Below, piece after piece: positions 8,904 through 18,057 of a stretch of DNA of 64,000 nt; within the stretch, counting starts at the first letter, position 1; every line of letters begins with the position of its first letter. This stretch comes from Sva-07 sp963793335 (GTDB lineage Bacteria; Actinomycetota; Acidimicrobiia; Acidimicrobiales; Ilumatobacteraceae). The translations under genes and the position numbers were made by a program. The notes under the pieces are model-generated. The model had not been told where the DNA came from, did no database searches, and worked only from the letters and a program-made list of their open reading frames with translations. The stretch is taken from NCBI GenBank assembly GCA_963793335.1, contig CAWBZS010000001.1:1070787-1134786 (forward strand), read 5' to 3'.

Positions 8904-8920
8904 CCCCTGGCGTGATCACG
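8882..8920. repeat. 39-nt palindrome, copy 4 (core GGGGTC-T-GACCCC)
   Basis: Arms of 19 nt flank a central T with two mismatches. The architecture equals copies 1-3, but the core changes from GGTGTC/GACACC to GGGGTC/GACCCC with pairing kept, a compensatory change. The central TGA is the stop codon of the SDR gene. Terminator or 3'-end hairpin is the simplest reading. Confidence 0.7.
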
Positions 8921-8970
8921 TGTGTCCCACCGAATCGGAGGAGGCGAGCGCCGGATGCTTGACTGACGAG

Positions 8971-11079
8971 ATGACTGCGATCTCCGAATCCGTCCGCCTC
9001 GAAACCGTCGCCGCTGACGTGGGCGACATCGCCTTCGTGATCGTCGACAACCCGCCGGTCAATGCGTTGAGCTGGCACGTGCGTCAAGGGCTGTTCGACG
9101 GCATCAACACCGCGGTTGCCGAGGGGGCGAAAGCGGTCGTCGTGATCTGCGACGGGCGCACCTTCATCGCCGGCGCCGACATCAGCGAGTTCGGCGGCAA
9201 CGTCCCCCAGGCCGCTGGTCTCCACGAAGTACAGGCTGCGATGGAGGACGCCGCCATTCCCGTGATCGCCGCCATCCACGGCACCGCACTCGGCGGCGGC
9301 CTCGAAGTGGCGCTGTGTGCGCACTACCGAGTGTCGCTCGACTCTGCCAAGTTCGGGCTCCCCGAAGTGAACCTCGGCCTGCTACCCGGCGCCGGTGGCA
9401 CCCAGCGGCTCCCCCGTCTCGTCGGTGTGCCCAAGGCACTGGAGATGATGACGTCCGGGCGCCACATCAGCAGCAGCGAAGCACTCGAGGCCGGCCTGAT
9501 CGACGACGTCACCACCGGCGGCCCCGCCGAGTTGCGCGACGCCGCCATCGCCTTCGCCACCAAGGCGGTCGCCGACAACCTGCCGCTCGCACGGGTACGT
9601 GATCGCGACGAGAAGGTGCTCGAAGCTCGCGGCAACGATCAACTGTTCGCCGACTTCCGCGCCTCGATCGCCCGCAAGACCCGAGGGTTCCTCGCCCCCG
9701 AGTACAACATCCAGTGCATCGAGGCCGCTGCGAACCTGCCCTTCGACGAGGGCCTCAAGGTGGAGGGCAAGCTCTTCATGGAGCTGATGACCGGCCCACA
9801 GTCCGGCGCCCAGCGCTATGCGTTCTTCGCCGAGCGCGCCGCCAACAAGATCCCCGGCATCGCCAAGGACACCCCGCTGATCGACGTCGAGAAGTGCGGG
9901 GTGCTCGGCGCCGGCACGATGGGCGGCGGCATCGCGATGAACTTCGCAAACGTCGGGATCCCGGTGACGATCGTCGAACGCGACCAGGCCGCCCTCGACA
10001 AGGGACTTGGTGTGGTTCGCAAGAACTACGAGCGCTCGGCGTCACGTGGGTCGATCCCGGCGGAAGCCGTCGAGGAACGCATGGCGTTGATCACCGGCTC
10101 CACCGACAAAGCCGACTTCGCCGACTGCGACATGGTGATCGAGGCCGTGTTCGAGAACATGGAACTGAAGCAATCGATCTTCAAGGAGCTCGACGAGATC
10201 TGCAAGCCTGGCGCGATCCTTGCGTCGAACACCTCGGCGCTCGACATCAACGAGATCGCTGCCGTCACGTCACGGCCCGAGAGTGTGATCGGCATGCACT
10301 TCTTCTCGCCGGCCAACGTGATGAAGCTGCTCGAGAACGTCCGCGGCGACAAGTCGTCCGACTCCGTGGTGGCCACCACGATGGCGATCGGCAAGAAGAT
10401 CAACAAGGTGCCGGTGATGGTCGGTGTGTGCCGCGGCTTCGTCGGCAACCGCATGCTGTTCATGCGCGGCGCCGAGGCCGAACGCATGATCCTCGAAGGC
10501 GCCACCCCGGCCCAGGTCGACAACGTGCTCTACGAGTTCGGGTTCCCGATGGGACCGTTTGCGATGAGCGACCTCGCCGGTCTCGACATCGGCTGGGACG
10601 AGGAGAAGTCGTCGAGCTCCACCGTCCGCGAAGTGCTGTGCGAGAACGGCCGACGCGGCCAGAAGAACGGTCGCGGCTACTACACCTACGACCCCGAGAC
10701 CCGTGCGTCCACGCCCGACCCCGAGGTGGTCGAGCTGATCAAGGCCTTCGCTGTCGGCAAGGGCATCGAACAGCGCGAGGTGACCGATCAAGAGGTGCTG
10801 GAGCGGCTGCTGTACCCGATGGTCAACGAGGGCGCAAAGATCCTCGATGAGGGCATCGCCATTCGCGGCAGTGACATCGACGTGGTGTGGGTGAACGGCT
10901 ACGGCTGGCCGGTGTACCGCGGTGGGCCGATGTACTGGGCCGACTCGGTCGGCCTCGCCGAGATCGTCGACAAGATCAAGCACTACAGCGACACGCTCGG
11001 CGGCGCCCACTGGAACCTGTCACCGCTGCTCGAGCGCCTCGCCTCCGACGGTGGGGCGTTGCACCAGTACAGCAACTGA
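8971..11079 (+). CDS. Bifunctional enoyl-CoA hydratase / 3-hydroxyacyl-CoA dehydrogenase
   Basis: The 702-aa protein is the size of FadB/peroxisomal multifunctional enzymes. Residues 1-200 form a crotonase domain with FIAGADI (oxyanion hole) and LPEVNLGLLPGAGGTQRLP. Near residue 310 the dehydrogenase NAD site reads GAGTMGGGIA, followed by the SNTSAL and MHFFSPA segments and the HAD C-terminal repeats. It performs the middle two steps of beta-oxidation in the cytoplasm. ATG 8971 is the start; a longer frame upstream has no hydratase homology and crosses the palindrome. No thiolase is adjacent. Confidence 0.92.
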   Translation: MTAISESVRLETVAADVGDIAFVIVDNPPVNALSWHVRQGLFDGINTAVAEGAKAVVVICDGRTFIAGADISEFGGNVPQAAGLHEVQAAMEDAAIPVIAAIHGTALGGGLEVALCAHYRVSLDSAKFGLPEVNLGLLPGAGGTQRLPRLVGVPKALEMMTSGRHISSSEALEAGLIDDVTTGGPAELRDAAIAFATKAVADNLPLARVRDRDEKVLEARGNDQLFADFRASIARKTRGFLAPEYNIQCIEAAANLPFDEGLKVEGKLFMELMTGPQSGAQRYAFFAERAANKIPGIAKDTPLIDVEKCGVLGAGTMGGGIAMNFANVGIPVTIVERDQAALDKGLGVVRKNYERSASRGSIPAEAVEERMALITGSTDKADFADCDMVIEAVFENMELKQSIFKELDEICKPGAILASNTSALDINEIAAVTSRPESVIGMHFFSPANVMKLLENVRGDKSSDSVVATTMAIGKKINKVPVMVGVCRGFVGNRMLFMRGAEAERMILEGATPAQVDNVLYEFGFPMGPFAMSDLAGLDIGWDEEKSSSSTVREVLCENGRRGQKNGRGYYTYDPETRASTPDPEVVELIKAFAVGKGIEQREVTDQEVLERLLYPMVNEGAKILDEGIAIRGSDIDVVWVNGYGWPVYRGGPMYWADSVGLAEIVDKIKHYSDTLGGAHWNLSPLLERLASDGGALHQYSN

Positions 11080-11082
11080 GCC

Positions 11083-11928
11083 ATGGACCTGCACGACCGC
11101 TGGCGTTCACGTCGGGTGCGGCGACGTGTGGGTCGGTTGATGATCGCCGTCGGTGTGCTGGGTTCGGTGTTCGCGATCGCTGGCACCGTTGTCGGATGGG
11201 TGTTCGTCGGCCAGGTCGCGACAGCCTCCGACGACAGCCTCGCGGTGACGGTGCAGACACTCGATGCGGTCGACGACACCATCGATCTCGCCGAGGACGT
11301 CCTCGGCTCGACCGTCGGCGCCGTCGATGCCCTGGCCGGCACGGTGATCACCCTCTCCGAATCGTTCGACACCGGCACCGCAGCCATCGACGACATTGCG
11401 TCGCTGGCCGACACGCTCGGCCCGTCGCTGACCGATGCCGGCGAGACGGTCCGAACGCTGGAGCGCGTCGGCAGCCAGATCGACGCTGCGCTGGACGCGC
11501 TGTCGAGCGTCCCGTTCGGGCCGGACTACGACCCGGAGAACGGCCTCGGCGACTCGTTCGGTCGCCTGGCCGACACGCTCGAGGACCTCCCAGGCGAGCT
11601 CGAAGCGACCTCGGACAGCCTCACGGACTTCACCGAGAGCACCGGCGACCTGCAAGCGGAACTCGACCGTTTCGCCGTGTCGGTGGGGGCCATCGCCGCC
11701 GACCTGGGTGACACGACAGCACTGGTCGAGCAGTACCGCGCCAGCGTTTCCGATGCCCGGGTCGTCGCCGTCACCGCGAAGGACGACCTCGACCTCAGCG
11801 TCGGGATGGTCCGAGCGCTGCTCGTCGCCGGCGGCGTGCTGTTGCTGCTCGGACAGGTGGTGCCGCTCTGGCTTGGTCGATCGATTCTCGACGAGATCGA
11901 CGAGATCGACGAGATTGATCTGCGGTGA
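11083..11928 (+). CDS. Hypothetical membrane-anchored coiled-coil protein
   Basis: The 281-aa protein has a basic N-terminus, one transmembrane segment at about residues 18-42, a long alpha-helical region with heptad-like spacing of Leu, Val and Ala (residues 50-235), and a second membrane segment near 243-265. It ends in a short acidic repeat (EIDEIDEID). This topology places the helical part outside the cytoplasm, like a spacer or MCP-type sensor ectodomain without a signalling domain. It follows the FadB-like gene by three bases and may be cotranscribed with it. No family was recognised. Confidence 0.7.
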   Translation: MDLHDRWRSRRVRRRVGRLMIAVGVLGSVFAIAGTVVGWVFVGQVATASDDSLAVTVQTLDAVDDTIDLAEDVLGSTVGAVDALAGTVITLSESFDTGTAAIDDIASLADTLGPSLTDAGETVRTLERVGSQIDAALDALSSVPFGPDYDPENGLGDSFGRLADTLEDLPGELEATSDSLTDFTESTGDLQAELDRFAVSVGAIAADLGDTTALVEQYRASVSDARVVAVTAKDDLDLSVGMVRALLVAGGVLLLLGQVVPLWLGRSILDEIDEIDEIDLR

Positions 11929-11956
11929 GTCCCCTGGGGCGCAGGTGCACACAACG

Positions 11957-12091
11957 CTCACCGCAACAGGGCCACGGCCCGCACCGGTGAGAACTCCGAG
12001 CACCAGTCCCCCTCACCTCTCACCGCAACAAGGCCACGGCCCGCACCGGTGAGAACGCCGAGCACCAATCCCCCTCACCTCTCACCGCAAC
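11957..12091. repeat. 62-bp tandem repeat, two copies plus 11 bases
   Basis: Units begin at 11957, 12019 and 12081 (partial) with CTCACCGCAAC. The two full copies differ at only a few bases. Each unit contains CTCACC and GGTGAG arms enclosing GGGCC/GGCCC, so each can fold as a nested hairpin. The repeat fills most of the 248-base gap after the coiled-coil protein gene. Confidence 0.85.
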
Positions 12092-12176
12092 GGATCGGAC
12101 GCCATCTCGCGGCACACCCGGGCCGATCCGTCGAATCCGTCGCCGCCGGAGCGCAGCCTCGTGCGATGATCTCCGC

Positions 12177-13136
12177 GTGGACATCGAGGCCCTCGTCGAG
12201 GAGATCATGCAACGGCCTGGGCCGACGCGGCTGGTGGCCATCGATGGGCCGGGCGGCGCGGGCAAATCGACCTTCGCTGCACGACTCGCGACGGCTGCCG
12301 GCCACGCGCCGGTGATCCACACCGATGACTTCGCGTCGCCCGACGAACCGATCGGCTGGTGGCCGCGCATGCGGGCGCAGGTGGTCGAACCACTCGCTCG
12401 AGGCGACGCGGCGCACTTCCAGCGCTACGACTGGGCATCGGCGTCGCTCGCCGACTGGGTCACCATCGAGCCTGCTCCGATCGTGATCATCGAAGGCGTC
12501 TCGGCAGGTCGTTCGGAGTGGGCCGAGCAGCTCGGCTTCGTGATCTGGATCGAGACACCACGCGACGAGCGGCTGCGTCGAGGTCTCGAACGGGACGGAC
12601 CCGCGGCGCTCGGCGACTGGGAGTCCTGGATGACCAGCGAGGATCGCCACTACGAGCGCGACCCGACCCGTCAGCGCGCCGACGTGATCGTCGACGGAAC
12701 CGCCTCGACCACCGAGACGATCTACGGTGTGGCGATGTCGCTCGAACTGGTCCCGCTCTGCACACTCACGGTGTCGCTCGCACCGACCATCAACGTGTCG
12801 CCCACGCTGGTGATCGGTGAAGTCACCGCCGCCCGCGCAGAAGGCGAACGCCTGAACGCATCGCTGAAGGGAGCCGCTGCGGCCGATTGGCTGCAGGTGT
12901 CGCCCGAGGGGTACGGCACGCTCGACGTGAAGGTGACCTTGGAGACCGACGACGGGGCGATCCTCCACGCGACGTACTCGGGCCGACTCCACTTCGACAC
13001 GATGACGGTCTACGCCGCTCCGCTGTTCCACACCGGTGACGAGCGCTACCTGTGGCTCAACCGGATCCAAGCGGTGTCGAAGGGCTCCTTCCAGCCCGAC
13101 GGCACCCTGATCTACGAACTGTTCGAACTGCGCTGA
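12177..13136 (+). CDS. P-loop kinase-like domain fused to DUF3237
   Basis: The 319-aa protein starts at a GTG. Residues 1-180 resemble uridine-kinase-type P-loop enzymes: Walker A GPGGAGKST near 24-32, HTDDF in the substrate loop, VIIEGVSAG as Walker B-like strand, and a lid with ERLRRGLERD-like basic residues. Residues 185-319 form a DUF3237 domain (PLCTLTVSL, then GYGTLDVKVTLET). An in-frame ATG at 12735 just before DUF3237 could also start a separate product, but no stop divides the two parts. The kinase half may phosphorylate a nucleoside or other small molecule; DUF3237 function is unknown. Confidence 0.75.
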   Translation: MDIEALVEEIMQRPGPTRLVAIDGPGGAGKSTFAARLATAAGHAPVIHTDDFASPDEPIGWWPRMRAQVVEPLARGDAAHFQRYDWASASLADWVTIEPAPIVIIEGVSAGRSEWAEQLGFVIWIETPRDERLRRGLERDGPAALGDWESWMTSEDRHYERDPTRQRADVIVDGTASTTETIYGVAMSLELVPLCTLTVSLAPTINVSPTLVIGEVTAARAEGERLNASLKGAAAADWLQVSPEGYGTLDVKVTLETDDGAILHATYSGRLHFDTMTVYAAPLFHTGDERYLWLNRIQAVSKGSFQPDGTLIYELFELR

Positions 13137-13140
13137 TCAA

Positions 13141-13169
13141 CGCCCCCCGAGCCCGGGTCTCCGGGGGCG
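13141..13169. terminator. GC-rich hairpin after the kinase/DUF3237 gene
   Basis: An 11-base stem (cgccccccgag with ctccgggggcg, one mismatch) closes a short loop right after the stop codon. There is no T-run, as is common in high-GC actinobacteria. It probably terminates the 12177-13136 transcript. Confidence 0.6.
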
Positions 13170-13243
13170 TCGATCGAGCCGGTCACCCACGCGGGTGGCC
13201 CGGCACGGTATGAGGGTCGGGTCGTGTGCTACGACGGGACGCC

Positions 13244-14932
13244 ATGACGATGACATTTCAGGAGGCGTGCGCCGCAGTGTGTGCACCGGGCACCCGCTTC
13301 GAGATCAGCGAGGTGGACGTGCTCGGCGTCCCCACCAAGGTGTTCGCCGGCACACCACCGAACATCCGGTACCTGTTCGCCGCCGCCGCGGCCCGAACCG
13401 ACGACTTCATCGTCTTCGAGGACGAACGCTGGCCGATGCCCAGGGTGTTGGAGTTGGTCGGCCAGATCGGCCACGCCCTGGTGCACGACCTCGGCGTGAC
13501 CAACGGCGATCGGGTGGCGATTGCAATGCGGAACTACCCGGAGTGGATCGCCGCATTCGCTGCGATCACGTCGGTCGGTGCAGTCGCCGTACCGATGAAC
13601 GCGTGGTGGCAGACCGACGAGATGGTGTTCGCGCTGAACGACTCCGATTCGAAGATCGTCATCGCCGATGCCGACCGCCTCGACCGGATGCGAGCCGCTG
13701 CGCCCGGCTCCATCACCGCCAGCGTCGTCACCGTCCGCGAGGGTGCCGAAGCTCGCAACGATGACCCGTTCGAGGTCATCGCGCTCGAGGATCTCCTCAC
13801 CGCCGGTGCGACGCTGCCCGATGTCGACATCGATCCCGACGACGATGTCACCATTCTCTACACCTCTGGCACCACCGGCAACCCGAAAGGCGCCGTGTCG
13901 ACGCACCGGGCGGTGCTCAGCTCACTCATGGCGTTCGCCGCCCGAGCCGCGGTCAACGCAGCACGTGAGCCCAGCGAGCCCGATCCCGACAAACTCCAAC
14001 CGGCTGTGATGCTGCCGGTTCCGCTGTTCCACGTCACCGGCCTGGTGCCGGTGATGCTCGGGGCGTTCGTCGGCGGCTCCAAGTTGGTGATGACCTACCG
14101 GTGGAATCCCGACCGGGCGCTCGAGCTGATCGAACGCGAGCGCGTCACCAATTTCGTCGGTGTTCCCACGATGAGCTGGGATCTGTTGGAGGCCTCGACG
14201 TTCGATCAACGCGACACCTCGAGCCTGCTCGCCATCGGTGGAGGCGGAGCACCGATGCCGCCCGAGTTGGTGAAGCGCATCGAGGACAACTTCTCGAAGG
14301 GGCGCCCCAGCCTCGGCTACGGCATGACCGAGACCAATGCGTACGGGCCCGGCAACGCCGGCGACGACTTCGTGGCGCATCCGACCTCCACCGGGCGCGC
14401 CCTGCCGATCATGGATCTTCGCGTCACCGATCCGCTGGGCACGGTGCTCGACGAGGGCGAGACCGGTGAGATCTGGTTCCGTGGCCCGATGCTGATCCGT
14501 GGCTACTGGAACCGCGCCGATGCCACTGCCGACACAATCGTCGACGGCTGGTTGCGCTCGGGGGACATCGGCCGCATCGACGCCGAGGGGTTCGTGTACG
14601 TCAGCGATCGGGCGAAGGACATGGTGCTGCGCGGCGGCGAGAACATCTTCTCCGCCGAGGTCGAAGCAGCGATCTACGAGCACCCGGCGGTGTACGAAGC
14701 TGCTGTCTACGGCGTCCCACATGAGCGCCTCGGCGAAGAGCTCGCCTGTCACGTGATGGTCAAGGACGGTGCGTCGTTGGGGGTCGACGAGCTACGCGGA
14801 TTCGTCGGTGAACGACTCGCCAACTTCAAGGTGCCCACCAAGGTCACCATCGTCACCGAGCAACTCCCCCGCAATGCGTCGGGCAAGATCCTCAAGCGTG
14901 AGCTGCGCGATTCGTTGCTCACCGACACCTGA
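13244..14932 (+). CDS. Acyl-CoA synthetase / AMP-dependent ligase (FadD-like)
   Basis: The 562-aa protein is an ANL-superfamily adenylating enzyme. It contains the P-loop YTSGTTGNPKG near residue 208, YGMTE near 360, the GWLRSGDIG hinge Asp near 440, and the C-terminal catalytic Lys in ASGKILKREL. It activates a carboxylic acid, most likely a fatty acid, to its CoA thioester via an acyl-AMP. ATG 13244 is preferred over an earlier GTG at 13226, because it starts just before the conserved helix. The neighbouring FadB-like gene and SDRs suggest shared lipid degradation. Confidence 0.9.
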   Translation: MTMTFQEACAAVCAPGTRFEISEVDVLGVPTKVFAGTPPNIRYLFAAAAARTDDFIVFEDERWPMPRVLELVGQIGHALVHDLGVTNGDRVAIAMRNYPEWIAAFAAITSVGAVAVPMNAWWQTDEMVFALNDSDSKIVIADADRLDRMRAAAPGSITASVVTVREGAEARNDDPFEVIALEDLLTAGATLPDVDIDPDDDVTILYTSGTTGNPKGAVSTHRAVLSSLMAFAARAAVNAAREPSEPDPDKLQPAVMLPVPLFHVTGLVPVMLGAFVGGSKLVMTYRWNPDRALELIERERVTNFVGVPTMSWDLLEASTFDQRDTSSLLAIGGGGAPMPPELVKRIEDNFSKGRPSLGYGMTETNAYGPGNAGDDFVAHPTSTGRALPIMDLRVTDPLGTVLDEGETGEIWFRGPMLIRGYWNRADATADTIVDGWLRSGDIGRIDAEGFVYVSDRAKDMVLRGGENIFSAEVEAAIYEHPAVYEAAVYGVPHERLGEELACHVMVKDGASLGVDELRGFVGERLANFKVPTKVTIVTEQLPRNASGKILKRELRDSLLTDT

Positions 14933-14990
14933 CCCGTATCCGATCCGGGCCCGATCCGACACGGCCCTTCCCTCGACGACTGGAGCATCG

Positions 14991-15815
14991 ATGGCTCGCA
15001 TCCTCATCACCGGCAGCAACTCGGGATTCGGTGAGCTCGCCGCGCTCACGCTGGCCCGCAAGGGCCACGACGTCGTGGCCACGATGCGCACCCTGGAGAA
15101 GGGGGAGCACCTGCGCTCGGTCGCACGCGACGAACGGTTGCCGATCGAGATCCGCCGTCTCGACGTCTGCGACGACGCCTCGGTGGCCGATGCCATCGGC
15201 GACGGCTCCGACATCGATGCCATCGTCAACAACGCCGGTTTCGAAGTGGCCGGGGCGTTGGAGCTCGTCGACGACGACCTCCTCGTTCGCCAGTTCGACA
15301 CCAACGTTCGCGGCCCTATGCGGCTCATCAGGGCGGTGCTGCCCGCATGGCGTTCGCGTGGCAGCGGAACGATCGTGAACGTGTCGAGCATCGCTGGCGT
15401 GGTCGGGAGCCCGTTCGGTGGCGCCTACTCGGCGTCGAAGCACGCACTGGAGGGACTCAGCGAAGCACTCCACTTCGAGACCGCCGTGCACGGCATCAGG
15501 GTGCGCCTGGTGGAGCCCGGACGGTTCGACACCGGCTTCCGGGACAACATCGTGACGGTCGACGGGTGGGAACAGTCGGACTATGCAGCGCGCGCCGAGC
15601 GCTTCCGCGACAGCCAGAGCGTCCTGGGCGCGAGTGGTGCAGCGGCCGATCCGCAACTCGTGGCCGACGCAATCGTGCGTGCCGTACTCGACCCGGACGC
15701 GCCGTTCCGTCAATTCGTCGGCAGTGACGCCGAACTGATCTCGTCGGTGAAGTCGTCGATGAGTTTCGAAGACTTCGAATCGGCGATGCGCGCCACGCTC
15801 GACTGGTACGACTGA
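14991..15815 (+). CDS. Short-chain dehydrogenase/reductase
   Basis: The 274-aa SDR has TGSNSGFGELAA at the cofactor loop (residues 7-18), NNAG near 81, VNVSSIAG with the catalytic Ser, and YSASKHALEG with Tyr and Lys. The pattern fits the 17-beta-hydroxysteroid/retinol-dehydrogenase-like group. It lies 58 bases after the acyl-CoA ligase and 17 bases before the agmatinase-family gene, so a small operon is possible. Substrate is not determinable. Confidence 0.88.
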   Translation: MARILITGSNSGFGELAALTLARKGHDVVATMRTLEKGEHLRSVARDERLPIEIRRLDVCDDASVADAIGDGSDIDAIVNNAGFEVAGALELVDDDLLVRQFDTNVRGPMRLIRAVLPAWRSRGSGTIVNVSSIAGVVGSPFGGAYSASKHALEGLSEALHFETAVHGIRVRLVEPGRFDTGFRDNIVTVDGWEQSDYAARAERFRDSQSVLGASGAAADPQLVADAIVRAVLDPDAPFRQFVGSDAELISSVKSSMSFEDFESAMRATLDWYD

Positions 15816-15832
15816 TCGGTGAGGACACTTCG

Positions 15833-16642
15833 ATGACCGTCAAGCTGCTCGGCGTTCCGTACGACGCACATTCGTCGTTCCTGCGAGGCCCGGCCGAGGC
15901 GCCGACTGCGATCAGAGCAGCGCTCACCTGCGGCGCCGCGAACTGGTGCACCGAGTCGGGCCGCGATCTCGATCCGGCGACCAACCACGACTGGGCGGAC
16001 CTCGGCGATCTCACGTTGCCCGAGGACGCTGACGACGCGGTTGCGGCGATTCGAACCAGCGCCGCTGACGCGATTGGCGACGGCAGCAGGCTGCTGTCAC
16101 TCGGCGGCGACCACATGGTGACCTGGCCCCTCGTGAGTGCGGTCACCGACCAGGTTGACGACCTCACGATCGTGCACTTCGACGCGCACCCCGATCTGTA
16201 CGACACCCTCGACGGCGACCGGTTCTCACATGCCTGCCCGTTCGCTCGGATCATGGAGGAGGGTCGTGTGCGACGACTGGTGCAGATCGGCATCCGCACG
16301 ATGAACCCCCACCAGCGCAGTCAGGCCGAACGATTCGGTGTGGAAGTCCACGAGCGACGCGACTGGGACGGCACAATTCCTTCACTCGACGGTCCGGTGT
16401 ACGTCACCATCGACCTCGACGCGCTCGATCCGGCGTACGCACCGGGTGTCTCGCACCACGAGCCGGGCGGACTCACGACGCGGGAGCTGCTCGACTCGAT
16501 CCGCCAGATCGCCGTCAGCCCCGCGTCCGTGGTGGGCGCCGACGTCGTCGAGCTGAACCCCCATCGCGACATCAACGACGTGACTGCGATGGTGGCCGCG
16601 AAACTGACCCGCGAATTGCTCGGTCTGCTCATCGAGCAGTAG
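15833..16642 (+). CDS. Agmatinase/arginase family ureohydrolase
   Basis: All Mn-ligand motifs of the family are present in the 269-aa protein: GGDH with His94, DAHPD with Asp117, His119 and Asp121, and DLDALDP with Asp194 and Asp196. The enzyme hydrolyses a guanidino or related group and releases urea; the exact substrate (agmatine, guanidinobutyrate, formiminoglutamate) cannot be told. The protein is full length. Its stop overlaps a 14-bp tandem repeat shared with the convergent gene. Confidence 0.87.
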   Translation: MTVKLLGVPYDAHSSFLRGPAEAPTAIRAALTCGAANWCTESGRDLDPATNHDWADLGDLTLPEDADDAVAAIRTSAADAIGDGSRLLSLGGDHMVTWPLVSAVTDQVDDLTIVHFDAHPDLYDTLDGDRFSHACPFARIMEEGRVRRLVQIGIRTMNPHQRSQAERFGVEVHERRDWDGTIPSLDGPVYVTIDLDALDPAYAPGVSHHEPGGLTTRELLDSIRQIAVSPASVVGADVVELNPHRDINDVTAMVAAKLTRELLGLLIEQ

Positions 16643-16696
16643 TCGCCGCAGCCCAGTCTCCGCAGCCCAGTTGCCGCAGCCCAGTTGCCTCAGCCC
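16641..16696. repeat. 14-bp tandem repeat, four copies, between convergent genes
   Basis: Four units of the form agtNgccgcagccc lie head to tail with few differences. They span the stop codon of the agmatinase-family gene and the last codons of the convergent hypothetical gene, and so encode its C-terminal end on the minus strand. Confidence 0.85.
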
Positions 16697-17187
16697 GGGT
16701 CGACGACGACCACGATCTTCTCCGCGACGGGGGTGCCGGCCACGAGTCTCGAGATGTCGTCTGCACTGCGGTGCGCTCGGGAGACCACCTCGGAGATCCA
16801 CCGCTCGACAGCATCCTTTGGGGCCTCCTCGACACTGACCTTCACCGATCCGCCGTCGACGGGAAACACGATGACGTGCCCGTAGCGCTCGCGGACGTCG
16901 CGGTAGATGTCCGCCGAGGCCCCGGCTCGCTGATCGATGACCATGCCGCCGTCGCGCTCGGCCCACCAGTCCTTGATGAACTGCGCGCCGACCGTCGCAC
17001 GGGCAGTGATGACGAAGACCGAGTCGTCCACCAGCTGTTCATCGCTCGATGCGATGTCGCCCGAACGTGCACCGACCCGCTGGTAGTCGAGGCCGACGGC
17101 GCGCTCGGCGATGCTGGACGCGGCGGCATCGTCATCGAGGTCGGTCACCCGGATTCGGAGTTCGACGCGTTCGGTCATGGCGGTCAC
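16690..17187 (-). CDS. Hypothetical protein, 165 aa
   Basis: No family was recognised. The protein is soluble, without signal peptide or membrane segments, and has alternating strands and helices with many charged residues. A VFVITARATVGAQF segment in the middle and an EKIVVVVDPG strand at the end suggest an alpha/beta fold. ATG 17187 or an in-frame ATG at 17178 could start it. Codon use is like its neighbours. It converges with the agmatinase gene, and its last codons fall in the tandem repeat. Confidence 0.6.
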   Translation of the reverse strand: MTAMTERVELRIRVTDLDDDAAASSIAERAVGLDYQRVGARSGDIASSDEQLVDDSVFVITARATVGAQFIKDWWAERDGGMVIDQRAGASADIYRDVRERYGHVIVFPVDGGSVKVSVEEAPKDAVERWISEVVSRAHRSADDISRLVAGTPVAEKIVVVVDPG

Positions 17188-17294
17188 TGCGCCAGTTCAC
17201 CAGCGCGATCCAGACTGTAGACGTTCGCGGGATACCTCGATCACAGCGAGACTCGATCACACCACGCCGGAAATCGGCGTCCCGCCACCGGGAC

Positions 17295-17963
17295 TCAACC
17301 CAGGTGCTGCCGCGCCGAGCGGAAGGCCGATGCTGGCCCGAAAGCAACCACTCGGTCCCCCGGTCGCGGAGCGGCACCCTGAGGTTCCCCCGGAACCGCC
17401 GGCTGGCCAGGGTCTGGCGATTCGACGGCCAGGATGGTGACGGCCGGATCGATCAGGGCGGCGATCATCGACTCGGATCGTTCATGGTCCTTCGGAATCA
17501 GCACCGAAGCGACCACACGGTCACCGACGACGATCCACGTTTCGAACGTTTCATCCGCGAGCAGGCGCCTGGCCAACGCACGTGCCGGGCGCCCTCCGAG
17601 CGATCGAAGCACTCCGATCCGGTCGAACGCGAACAAGACTGCAACGAGCACGACGAGTGCGATCGTGCGCGCGGTCAGGTCCTCGCCGGTCGGGAGCACG
17701 AAGCTGATCCCGAGCAGCGCCAAGACGAGGGTCGGCCCGAAGTAGCCGAGCAGGACGAGAGTCGACGCGAACCTTCGAGCGGCCGGGTGATGCACGACGA
17801 ACTCCGACTGGGCGGTCGTGTACCCGGCACCTGCGAGTGCGGATCGCGCCTCGAAGGCCGCTGCCTTGGGAGGCAGCCCGCTCGCTGCGAAGACGGTCTC
17901 GCCCACAAGTATCAGGAATCGCCAGAACAGGAGCACCACGAACACGCTGATGACTCCGGCCAC
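17295..17963 (-). CDS. Membrane protein with TrkA-C/RCK_C-like tail
   Basis: The 222-aa protein has a hydrophobic N-terminal segment (residues 4-26), a conserved-looking polar stretch with AGYTTAQSEF, two further membrane segments (about 66-115), and a cytoplasmic C-terminal domain. That domain ends with a pattern of beta-strands and GDRVVAFGP like RCK_C/TrkA-C domains, which bind ligands and gate ion transport. The role is inferred from fold pattern only. It is separated from neighbours by about 100 bases on each side and seems monocistronic. Confidence 0.65.
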   Translation of the reverse strand: MAGVISVFVVLLFWRFLILVGETVFAASGLPPKAAAFEARSALAGAGYTTAQSEFVVHHPAARRFASTLVLLGYFGPTLVLALLGISFVLPTGEDLTARTIALVVLVAVLFAFDRIGVLRSLGGRPARALARRLLADETFETWIVVGDRVVASVLIPKDHERSESMIAALIDPAVTILAVESPDPGQPAVPGEPQGAAPRPGDRVVAFGPASAFRSARQHLG

Positions 17964-18057
17964 TCAACCCTCCCGAACTCGGTCGACGCCGAGACCATAC
18001 TGTTCGACCTACCCGCAGACACATCGATTCGACCGGCCCCGGACAACACCCGACTGG

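Noticed and set aside
11957..12091. CRISPR array
   Set aside because: Only two units with no variable spacers; it is a simple tandem repeat.
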